DNA from: Sporomusa silvacetica DSM 10669
GTDB taxonomy: Bacteria > Bacillota > Negativicutes > Sporomusales > Sporomusaceae
Assembly (NCBI RefSeq): GCF_002257705.1
Contig: NZ_LSLK01000092.1
Location: forward strand, 25,110-89,109
DNA length: 64,000 bases
Direction: 5' to 3'
The stretch's first letter is position 1, and every line of letters starts with the position of its first letter. A model generated the notes under the pieces. It saw only the letters and a list, made by a program, of their open reading frames with translations, was not told the DNA's origin and ran no database searches. Shown one piece after another: positions 8,720 to 15,701 of the stretch. A program made the translations under genes and the position numbers.

Positions 8720-9172
8720 CTATTTTAATAACAATCTAGCACCAACTGCGAGTAATCCCAAGCCAATTAGCTGCTTGGGACTGCAAGCCATACGTTCAAG
8801 ACCAAATCCCCCCAAGTAGTCAATTATGACTGCTGTTAATACTTGTCCAACAATAATGGCCGTAGTGGCATTGGCAACCCCAACACTGGGAATGCTGGCG
8901 GCTACCAGATAGATTATGGCAACACCAAGAATACCTCCTAACCAGGAATACCAAGGTGCCTCCTGCCATGCATACAGATTACCTTTGCCCATATTACCGA
9001 TAAACAGTAGCATCATGACTAAAATAGTTCCTGTAAGTTGAACGACAAAGGTAGCCTCTAGCAGTCCAATAACTTTACTCAAACCAGTATTAATCGATCC
9101 TTGTACTGCCATTAACACTCCAGAAACAAAAGCCAACACTAAAGGCAGCATTTCATTTGAGATAAAATTCAA
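8720..9172 (-). CDS. YdcZ/DUF606 family membrane transporter
   Basis: A 150-residue, very hydrophobic protein with about five membrane segments, small residues in the helices and the ANATTAIIVGQVLTAVIIDYLGGFG region typical of DUF606 (drug/metabolite transporter superfamily). The frame starts with TTG at 9172 and an internal ATG lies seven codons in. The ribosome site is weak. The substrate is unknown. Confidence 0.82.
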   Translation of the reverse strand: MNFISNEMLPLVLAFVSGVLMAVQGSINTGLSKVIGLLEATFVVQLTGTILVMMLLFIGNMGKGNLYAWQEAPWYSWLGGILGVAIIYLVAASIPSVGVANATTAIIVGQVLTAVIIDYLGGFGLERMACSPKQLIGLGLLAVGARLLLK

Positions 9173-9273
9173 TCCTAACCAACCCCCAAGAAATACTCAA
9201 ATTCTATCAGTAGTATAGTACTTGGAGCTTCTTAATATTCTTGGGGGATAATAACAACAGTTACTAGCAGTAA

Positions 9274-9305
9274 ATAAAAATAGCAGGTCGAAACCTGCTA
9301 TTTAT
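9274..9305 (-). terminator. Terminator of the 3D-domain gene
   Basis: The stem ATAGCAGGT/ACCTGCTAT with loop TTCG and a following T-rich run overlaps the stop codon of the gene at 9302. Confidence 0.85.
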
Positions 9306-9901
9306 CCGTCAACTACATACACAGTTACTCTTTGCACGCCAAAATTCAATGCCTCACGGCGATTATCAAATGCTAAATCAATACGCTGGCCTTTTATTGC
9401 ACCACCAATATCATCAGCTATTGCATAACCATATCCTGGGATATATAGCCGGGTTCCTAAAGGAATAACTGCTGGATCGACAGCAACCAAACCTTTACGC
9501 AAAAGGTTTCCGCCATAGGTATAGCTACCATTACCCGGGTCATACGCAGAGTAGGCCGATGCTTTCATACTAAAGGCACGGCTATACCTGCTTGGCGCCC
9601 CTGCCAGCCGTCCCAAATAGGCAAAGGTTTCTTTATCAACAATACCATTTTCGTTAAGAGAAGAACTGCGTTGAAATTCTTTTACAGCCTTAGCAGTAAT
9701 CGGACCAAATATACCGTCAATGTCTCCTGCATAAAAACCACTGTCAGCCAAATATTTTTGCACAATCCGCACATCATCGCCACGTGCCCCGAGCGTTATA
9801 GTGGGTTGCTCCTGTGGTCCCGCAGCCATGCTTACCGAGGGAATACTAACGGCTATCAGCAAAGAAAGTCCAAAAAAGACCTTTAAAATCTTTTTCCCCA
9901 A
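9302..9901 (-). CDS. Secreted peptidoglycan-binding, 3D-domain protein
   Basis: 199 residues. A signal peptide (residues 1-27, cleavage near SMAAGPQ) is followed by a PG_binding_1 repeat (VRIVQKYLADSGFYAGDIDGI, with FGPITAKAVKEFQ) and a C-terminal 3D domain (SAYDPG, GLVAVDPAVIPLGT, DDIGGAIKGQRIDLAFD) with the conserved Asp residues of lytic transglycosylase-like cell-wall hydrolases. The start is TTG at 9901 behind AGAGGTGAT. It sits under a c-di-AMP riboswitch, linking expression to osmotic and cell-wall status. Confidence 0.9.
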   Translation of the reverse strand: MGKKILKVFFGLSLLIAVSIPSVSMAAGPQEQPTITLGARGDDVRIVQKYLADSGFYAGDIDGIFGPITAKAVKEFQRSSSLNENGIVDKETFAYLGRLAGAPSRYSRAFSMKASAYSAYDPGNGSYTYGGNLLRKGLVAVDPAVIPLGTRLYIPGYGYAIADDIGGAIKGQRIDLAFDNRREALNFGVQRVTVYVVDG

Positions 9902-9917
9902 TCGATCACCTCTCTTT

Positions 9918-10105
9918 TCAGTACGCCTCTAAGGTTAGCTGTCATGCACTGCAAAGCAAAATACAAAACCTTAGGCGTTAGCCTCCGGGGTTAGCTGTCG
10001 GATTCGGGCCAAAGAAAAGAGGTTAAGAACGCCCTACCGCGTTAGCGGATTCACCCCCATATACGCATTGGGTCCCCCGTACCTTATAAGGATTCGGCAT
10101 TATAC
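9918..10105 (-). promoter_or_regulatory. c-di-AMP (ydaO-yuaA) riboswitch
   Basis: The 300-base leader of the 3D-domain gene carries the ydaO-type elements in order: an early GGTACGGGGGACCCAA, then GGGGGTGAATCCGC, AACGCGGTAGGGC, CCCGAATCCGACAGCTAACC and a second ACAGCTAACCTTAG. This class binds c-di-AMP and usually switches off cell-wall hydrolase and potassium transport genes. The downstream hydrolase fits. Boundaries are approximate because no fold was computed. Confidence 0.85.
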
Positions 10106-10216
10106 ATAGAATATACCGAAATATCAGTTTGGTCAAATCCAGTACTAGGTTATATTTTACACTTATCAGCTATTTTCGTCAACTTTTTGATATTTTGATA
10201 AAAATTCTTACTAATT

Positions 10217-10936
10217 CTATATCCCCAACGCGGCACAAAACTCTTTAGTAGCTACACCGGTAGTGGTTATTCCCTTATCTGCCTGATAAGCCTTAACAGC
10301 TTCTTCAGTCATAGTGCCAAACAAGCCATCTGCTCTACCCTGAAAGTAACCAAGTTCTTTAAGTTTCAGTTGTAAGGCAACAACATCAGACCCTGAAGTT
10401 TTATATTTAAGGTTTCTTTCAATTTTAGCCTTTCGACCGTCAATACGCACCGGAGTCCCAACCGGAATCCATTCAAACAATTCTTCAACATCTTTATTAC
10501 GCAGTCTAATGCAGCCATGACTGGCAAATTGACCTATTGACCAGGGTTTATTTGTCCCATGGATACCATAAGTGCCCCAAGGTACATTTAATCCCATCCA
10601 GCGTGTTCCAAATCCAGTTCCCCAATTATAGTCTTTCCATACCACATTCCACTCCCCGATCGGCGTCGGGGTTTTGCTTTTGCCTACTGCAATCCTATAT
10701 TTTTTATATATCTGATCATCATTGTAAACTTCAAGGACTTTAGATTGAGTGTTAATCACTACACTCACTTTACCTGTAGGTGCGTTGGTTGGTTGATTGG
10801 TATCTATTGACGCTAGCTCTTGTTCATCCATATACTCAAAGCCAATAATACTAAAAACAATACTCAAAATAGCAAAAATCGCTATACCATAAAATATCGA
10901 TGTTTTTCTGAATCCAAACGATAAAATGGAATTCAC
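10217..10936 (-). CDS. L,D-transpeptidase (YkuD) with peptidoglycan-binding domain
   Basis: 239 residues with GTG start at 10936 behind AAGGAGGGG. One N-terminal membrane segment (about residues 13-31) is followed by the YkuD catalytic domain with HGTNKPWSIGQFASHGCIRL (catalytic Cys) and a C-terminal PG_binding_1 repeat (DVVALQLKLKELGYFQGRADG). The enzyme would form 3-3 cross-links or anchor proteins to peptidoglycan outside the membrane. It lies between two 3D-domain hydrolases, which suggests a cell-wall remodelling group. Confidence 0.92.
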   Translation of the reverse strand: MNSILSFGFRKTSIFYGIAIFAILSIVFSIIGFEYMDEQELASIDTNQPTNAPTGKVSVVINTQSKVLEVYNDDQIYKKYRIAVGKSKTPTPIGEWNVVWKDYNWGTGFGTRWMGLNVPWGTYGIHGTNKPWSIGQFASHGCIRLRNKDVEELFEWIPVGTPVRIDGRKAKIERNLKYKTSGSDVVALQLKLKELGYFQGRADGLFGTMTEEAVKAYQADKGITTTGVATKEFCAALGI

Positions 10937-11008
10937 TTTGTCCCCTCCTTGTAGATAGCATATTCATTCCCAAATATATGCAACTATACAAAGGGATATG
11001 AGCATAAA

Positions 11009-11034
11009 GAAAACCGGCCGAAGCCGGTTATTTG
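11009..11034 (-). terminator. Short terminator hairpin overlapping a stop codon
   Basis: AACCGGC and GCCGGTT pair around TTCG and are followed by TTTCTT on the minus strand, ending the 3D-domain gene at 11028. Confidence 0.75.
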
Positions 11035-11816
11035 AGAACATATACTTTCACATTTTGAATCCCATAATCCAGCGCTTCTTGTCTGGTGTTAAACGCTAAA
11101 TCAATACGATTGCCTTTAATAGCACTGCCTTGATCGTCAGCTATAGCTTGGCCATAACCTTCAACCCAAAGTTTGGTTCCCATAGGGATAACAGCAGGAT
11201 CTACTGCCACTACCCCTTTCTTAATCTTGCCGCCTACATAAGTCAGGTCATTCCATTTTCCATTATCAATTGGACCTGGACCGTAAGCTGTCGCAGTCAT
11301 ATTAATCAGCTTACTATAGTTTTGCGGCGCACCAGCAAGGGAGTTATTATTTTGTACGGCTTTAGGTGTCAGGCTATTACTGCTATTGAGTAATGTAGAA
11401 AGCAGAGCAACTTCATCTTGGTATCCTGCCAGACGATTAGTCACCGCTTCTTTAACCGTTTCATCTACTTTGCTGCGCACAGCAGTTTCTACTGCTTTAA
11501 CAAGGTTTGCTTTAGCAGCTGCTTGATCTTGGGTTGACAGTTGCTGCGACAAAGCAGTAAGAGTATTTACCATATCAGTTTTTCCGGTTTGATCGATCGC
11601 TGTCTTGGCAAGAGTTCCCCATAAAGCCTGCTTATCATCTTGTTTTAGAGTCTCACGTAATTTTAGTAACGCTTGTATCTGGTCAGCAGTTGACGTTCCT
11701 GTAACGACTCCAGCTAGTTTATTGTCTAAAACTGCAGCTTCTGCTCGGGGCATTGCTGATGAAAACAGCGGCACTGCGAAAACCATCAAAAGGATAGCGA
11801 CTGCCTTTTTTTTCAA
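11028..11816 (-). CDS. Secreted 3D-domain protein with helical N-terminal region
   Basis: 262 residues, TTG start at 11816 behind AAAGGAG. A signal peptide (residues 1-27, ending PRAEAA) is followed by about 130 residues of predicted helices rich in Ala, Gln and Lys and then a C-terminal 3D domain (MTATAYGPGPIDNG, GVVAVDPAVIPMGTKLWVEGYG, ADDQGSAIKGNRIDLAF). The 3D domain closely resembles that of the gene at 9302. The N-terminal part carries no PG-binding motif that I can see. Confidence 0.86.
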   Translation of the reverse strand: MKKKAVAILLMVFAVPLFSSAMPRAEAAVLDNKLAGVVTGTSTADQIQALLKLRETLKQDDKQALWGTLAKTAIDQTGKTDMVNTLTALSQQLSTQDQAAAKANLVKAVETAVRSKVDETVKEAVTNRLAGYQDEVALLSTLLNSSNSLTPKAVQNNNSLAGAPQNYSKLINMTATAYGPGPIDNGKWNDLTYVGGKIKKGVVAVDPAVIPMGTKLWVEGYGQAIADDQGSAIKGNRIDLAFNTRQEALDYGIQNVKVYVLK

Positions 11817-11893
11817 TAGAAATACTCCTTTCGTCTAATGGTTTGAATCCGAGGATATTCTATCACATAGCTTACATAAATAATAGCGGTAAA

Positions 11894-12036
11894 ATAAAGA
11901 AAACACGGCTTGTGCTGAGCCTTTGGCGAAAGCAGAAGCCGATGTTGCCCTTATCCTGCTTTTAAGAAAGTTTTATACTTTCTGTTGGGGTAAAGAAACA
12001 CGGCTTGCACTGAGCCTCTGGCGAAAGCGGAAGCCA
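11894..12036. repeat. Two divergent copies of the dispersed repeat in tandem
   Basis: Two about 43-base units (11896-11938 and 11992-12034) share CGGCTTG, TGAGCCT, TGGCGAAAGC and GAAGCC in the same order. They resemble the first half of the repeats at 23284 and 33284 (GGCTTGTGCC, CAGAAGCC). The copies are separated by about 50 unrelated bases. No gene is supported between the 3D-domain gene and comB. Confidence 0.65.
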
Positions 12037-12038
12037 TT

Positions 12039-12084
12039 AGAAAAAACCCGATTGCATTTTATTGAGCACTCGGGCTTTTTAAGA
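12039..12084 (-). terminator. Terminator after comB
   Basis: AAAAACCCGA and TCGGGCTTTTT form an A/T-flanked hairpin with a long loop, usable in both directions, just downstream of the comB stop. Confidence 0.7.
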
Positions 12085-12100
12085 AGTTTCATTTATTCAC

Positions 12101-12802
12101 TTATGCAGTTATAGCGTTTGCTGCGAATAACGGAACAACAGCTAGTGTATCTTGTTTCAAACATAAAGCAACATCTTTTTCAAAACCTATATTACATAGA
12201 TAGTTTGCATGTGACGATTGGGATACTCTTGTAAATAAATCGGCAGCAAAATCCCGATACATAGCTTGCACTGCTAATGCTGTGTCACTTAACTCAGCTT
12301 CATGACTGAGGCAATCTGCCGCCAGACCGGCACACAAAGCATCTTCTAATGAGAATTTCCCCTCCGAACCAGCGCATACAATAATTGTATTTTTTTGTGC
12401 TTGGTGTAGAGCGGTAACTATGGAAGCGGCGTTAGCAAAAGCCATTACATATATTTTTTGAGCAGCAGCCACTTTGTTTAATGCCAATGTACCGTTAGTT
12501 GTTGTCATGACAATTGTTTTTCCGGATATTTGGTCTTTGGTGTACTCAAAGGGTGAGTTTCCCAAGTTAAACCCGGGAATAAGCAAACCACTGCGTTCCC
12601 CGGCTAATACTGCATCAGGATTTTTGGCTTTTAGTGAAAACGCTTCTTCTACCGTTTTCACAGGTATTACACACTGGCAGCCATTGGCGCACGCAGTGAC
12701 AATACTAGTAGTTGCTCGCAGCACATCAATAACTACAGCATGGTAACCGTAATAGTCTTTGCTAGTAAAATCGTTGGGAGTAAAACAAACATCGATTTTC
12801 AA
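12101..12802 (-). CDS. comB: 2-phosphosulfolactate phosphatase (ComB) family
   Basis: 233 residues. The family signature DVLRATTSIVTACANGC, the AGERSGLLIPGFNLGNSP stretch and TTTNGTLAL are all present. In methanogens ComB removes phosphate from 2-phosphosulfolactate during coenzyme M synthesis. In Firmicutes it may serve sulfolactate production in spore-formers. comA and comC are not adjacent, so the physiological substrate here is uncertain. The next gene upstream is an M20 amidohydrolase 42 bases away. Confidence 0.87.
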   Translation of the reverse strand: MKIDVCFTPNDFTSKDYYGYHAVVIDVLRATTSIVTACANGCQCVIPVKTVEEAFSLKAKNPDAVLAGERSGLLIPGFNLGNSPFEYTKDQISGKTIVMTTTNGTLALNKVAAAQKIYVMAFANAASIVTALHQAQKNTIIVCAGSEGKFSLEDALCAGLAADCLSHEAELSDTALAVQAMYRDFAADLFTRVSQSSHANYLCNIGFEKDVALCLKQDTLAVVPLFAANAITA

Positions 12803-12844
12803 AAATATACCTCGCTTTAAGAAATAAGAAATAGCTTTTTAAAC

Positions 12845-14089
12845 TTATTTGGCTAACTGATATAGGATTTCTGTTAATACATCAAGACCAGCCGCTATGT
12901 CATCAGGAGCTACATCTGGGCAAGCAGTGTGACCATCCTTGCAGGGAATCAATAGTACGCCTGCAGGCGCTATATGTGCTATATTCATAGCGTCATGGCC
13001 AACACGGCTATCAAGCCGTACACTGGTTTGCTTTAGTTTACAACAAGTAGCTTCCATTATTTGATTTATAGTAGCATCAAGAAGTATCGGCTTTTCTGAT
13101 GACAACACTTCAATAGCAACCGGGGTATTATAATCATCGGCAATGGAACTGACAGCATCTTTAATTTCCTGTAATATTTCAATTATGCTTGCATGCTCTG
13201 TACCTCGAATGTCTACCCACATTTCAACCTGACCTGGAATTACATTAATACAGCCTGGATAGGTTTTTAATATTGTTACGGTAGCCACCGCACCTTGGTA
13301 CTCATATTCGGCGGCAATATTTCTAACAGCCAAAATAATCATGGCTGCGCTTACAAGCGCATCCTGACGCTCCTCTATGGGGGCAACACCAGAATGACCA
13401 GCTGTTCCTATTACTATTATTTTCAATCTAGTAGGGGCGGAAACGTTATCAACAATGCCAATACGAATTCGTCCTTGTTCTAAGACTTGCCCTTGCTCAA
13501 TATGCAGTTCTACAAAGCCTTTTATACTATTTGGGGGGCGATTCGCAGTGGAAATCTGTTTAGTTTGAGATCCGATAGCAACCAATTCTGCTGATAAGGC
13601 GATACCGTCCTGATCCTTAATCGTGTTCAGGGTGGTAGCCGTAACGAGCCCAGCCATAGCTTTACTTCCCATAGTCGGCAAGTTAAAACGGCTGGATTCC
13701 TTAGCGGCAAAAACAATTACTTCCAGAGGATGCCTGATATCACTACGCGACTTCAGACGGTTAATTGCTGCCAAACCGCAGACTATGCCAAGGACACCGT
13801 CATATTTGCCGCTTGACGGCACTGTATCAAGGTGAGATCCTGTTGCAACAGCCGGATTACCATCTGTGTCAATACCTGCTGGTAGAAATCGTCCTATGAT
13901 GTTGCCGATGGCATCAATATGTACGGTAAGCCCACTTGTTTGCATAAGGCTAATGATATAATTTCGGGCTTGATGATCGGCGGGAGTGAATGCAAGGCGA
14001 GTAATGCCAGCATTATCTTGACTAAATTGAGATACTTGTTCTATCTGTGTAAGAACCCATTTTATATCATACAAATTATTAGCTTGCAT
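12845..14089 (-). CDS. M20-family N-carbamoyl-amino acid / allantoate amidohydrolase
   Basis: About 414 residues, with ATG at 14089 behind GGGGG (an upstream TTG at 14110 precedes the ribosome site). The M20 architecture is clear: metal ligands in GSHLDTVPSSGKYDGVLG, the lid-domain GTAGHSGVAP, substrate-side ELHIEQGQVLE, and the C-terminal SRVGHDAMNIAHIAPAGVLLIP. These enzymes hydrolyse ureido amides. The usual acidic pair of the FxxEExxRF motif reads AAKESSRF here, so the first, catalytic Glu is Lys (codon AAG). Activity may therefore be lost or altered. Confidence 0.88.
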   Translation of the reverse strand: MQANNLYDIKWVLTQIEQVSQFSQDNAGITRLAFTPADHQARNYIISLMQTSGLTVHIDAIGNIIGRFLPAGIDTDGNPAVATGSHLDTVPSSGKYDGVLGIVCGLAAINRLKSRSDIRHPLEVIVFAAKESSRFNLPTMGSKAMAGLVTATTLNTIKDQDGIALSAELVAIGSQTKQISTANRPPNSIKGFVELHIEQGQVLEQGRIRIGIVDNVSAPTRLKIIVIGTAGHSGVAPIEERQDALVSAAMIILAVRNIAAEYEYQGAVATVTILKTYPGCINVIPGQVEMWVDIRGTEHASIIEILQEIKDAVSSIADDYNTPVAIEVLSSEKPILLDATINQIMEATCCKLKQTSVRLDSRVGHDAMNIAHIAPAGVLLIPCKDGHTACPDVAPDDIAAGLDVLTEILYQLAK

Positions 14090-14163
14090 AGCAATCGCCC
14101 CCTTAAGCAACTCTCTATAGACAGTATAACGCTATTTTGTGAAAATTTCTATAAACTGTGTTA

Positions 14164-14208
14164 AAAAGGTAAAGCACTTGACGAGCAAGCACTTTACCTT
14201 TTTAACAA
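14164..14208 (-). terminator. Bidirectional terminator
   Basis: A strong hairpin, AAAAAGGTAAAGCACTTG with CAAGCACTTTACCTTTTT, between the siroheme protein gene and the amidohydrolase. Confidence 0.9.
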
Positions 14209-14222
14209 ATGGGACTTATTTT

Positions 14223-14894
14223 TTAACCTAATATACCTTTTTTGACTGTCTCAAGACCAAGCCGGTCTATCAGCATACCAAGCCGTTCATGCTTACGGGC
14301 AGTTTCTTTATAGTACGCAATTATCTTATCAATAATCGGCTGTACTTCTTCTTGAGGTACTGCTTCAATTAATAGATCGGCAATTCTGGGTTTAGCGCCG
14401 GCACAGCCGCCAATTACAATTTTCCAGCCTTTAGTCGTACCAACAAGACCAATATCTTTAACCCAGCTTTCCCCACAGGAATTAGTACAACCACTAACAC
14501 CAAATTTCATCTTACCAGGCAATTCCAAACCATGATACGCTTTGTCAAGGCCGAGACCCAGGGTTAGACCATCTTGTTGTGCACGTTTACAGAAATGCGT
14601 TGCCGGACAAATTTTCACACTTCGGACGCAAAGGCCAACTGCAGCACCTTTTTCCATCCCAAGTTCTTCCCAAACAGCGTCAATCTTGTCTTCAGGAATA
14701 CCAACAATAGCGATCCGCTGTGCCGAAGTCAGCTTAAGCGCCTTGGCACCATACTTTTCAGAAACATCGGCAATTTTTCTAAGTACATTAACATCAAGAA
14801 TTACACCACCAGGAATATGTGGAGCAATTGCGTATGTTTCTCTGTCACGTTGAACGATAGCACCTTTTTCAAGTAAATCTGTTTTTACTTCCAT
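14223..14894 (-). CDS. Small siroheme/4Fe-4S nitrite-sulfite reductase-like protein
   Basis: 223 residues, about half the length of assimilatory sulfite or nitrite reductases. It has one ferredoxin-like half domain (GGVILDVNVLRKIADVSEKYG, LTSAQRIAIVGI) followed by the 4Fe-4S/siroheme Cys set CPATHFC ... CTNSC. No extra ferredoxin domain is present. It matches the low-molecular-weight assimilatory-type sulfite reductases of anaerobes. Electron donor and substrate (sulfite or nitrite) cannot be read from sequence. It is monocistronic. Confidence 0.84.
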   Translation of the reverse strand: MEVKTDLLEKGAIVQRDRETYAIAPHIPGGVILDVNVLRKIADVSEKYGAKALKLTSAQRIAIVGIPEDKIDAVWEELGMEKGAAVGLCVRSVKICPATHFCKRAQQDGLTLGLGLDKAYHGLELPGKMKFGVSGCTNSCGESWVKDIGLVGTTKGWKIVIGGCAGAKPRIADLLIEAVPQEEVQPIIDKIIAYYKETARKHERLGMLIDRLGLETVKKGILG

Positions 14895-14997
14895 TATGAA
14901 AACCTCCCATAAAATAATAATATGTAATAGAATATTATTATTAGATATAAATTATAAAAATCCTGCTAAGATATAAATTTTTTATCGGGTAAATAAA

Positions 14998-15028
14998 AAA
15001 ACAGCGTCAAAAGACACCGTTTTTTGAA
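14998..15028 (-). terminator. Terminator after the rubrerythrin-like gene
   Basis: AAAACAGCGTC and GACACCGTTTTTT form a hairpin with T-run on the minus strand directly after the stop at 15036. Confidence 0.82.
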
Positions 15029-15035
15029 TTCTATT

Positions 15036-15542
15036 CTACAAACTGTCCAGTATTTCGCGAAGTTTTACTACATGAGTCTGTTCTTCCGCTTTTAGCAGAT
15101 TAAATATATTGCGGGTTTCTTCAAATTTAGCACATTTAGCTAAAGCATCATAAAATAGAATAGCATCTTTTTCATCCTGGATAGCAGCCTGCAAAATTTC
15201 GGCAACAGTCTTTAGCTCAGGGAGTGCTTTTTCTTTGTCTTTTGGGAAAATATGTGGCTCTGCAAGAACTGTTAAATATTTTGAAGTTTCTTGGTCAAAT
15301 AAATAGTCATTGGAATCAGAGAGCTTACCCTCTTTAATTTTATTATACAGTTGAGTAAATTGATCATAATGGGTAGTTTCTTCATTCATGAGTAGCATGA
15401 ACAACGCTTTATGTTCTTTATTATCTGTTTGCGCAGCTGCTTTTTTGTAAAAATCACGGCCACGGGCCTCCATATCAACGGCTATCCTCAATCCTTCCAA
15501 ATCACTAAACAAGTTGCCCATATCACAAGCATTTTTTTTCAT
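15036..15542 (-). CDS. Rubrerythrin-like ferritin-family diiron protein
   Basis: 168 residues from the ATG at 15542 behind AAGGAGGG (a longer frame to 15587 lacks a ribosome site). Ferritin-like four-helix bundle motifs are visible: MEARGRDFYKKAA, NEETTHYDQF, DEKDAILFYDAL and KAEEQTHVVKLREIL, which supply the Glu and His ligands of a diiron site. There is no C-terminal rubredoxin domain. A role in peroxide or oxygen stress is inferred from the family. Confidence 0.85.
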   Translation of the reverse strand: MKKNACDMGNLFSDLEGLRIAVDMEARGRDFYKKAAAQTDNKEHKALFMLLMNEETTHYDQFTQLYNKIKEGKLSDSNDYLFDQETSKYLTVLAEPHIFPKDKEKALPELKTVAEILQAAIQDEKDAILFYDALAKCAKFEETRNIFNLLKAEEQTHVVKLREILDSL

Positions 15543-15654
15543 AGTTGTACCCTCCTTAAAGTTAGCTAATATACTGCTATATTCCATATTTCTAAGCTAA
15601 TTCCTGTTGTCTTTGTGTCATTTAAATTTATTATTTAATCTACTATGATAAGCA

Positions 15655-15693
15655 CAAAAAATCCAGTATTGTCTACTGGATTTTTTGTGCATT
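15655..15693 (-). terminator. Symmetric terminator after glnA
   Basis: GCACAAAAAATCCAGTA and TACTGGATTTTTTGTGC form an almost perfect inverted repeat just downstream of the glutamine synthetase stop. Confidence 0.92.
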
Positions 15694-15701
15694 TGAACGT
15701 T

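Noticed and set aside
11923..12114. Plus-strand 63-codon open frame between the 3D-domain gene and comB
   Set aside because: It consists of the two repeat units and a terminator, with no start context.
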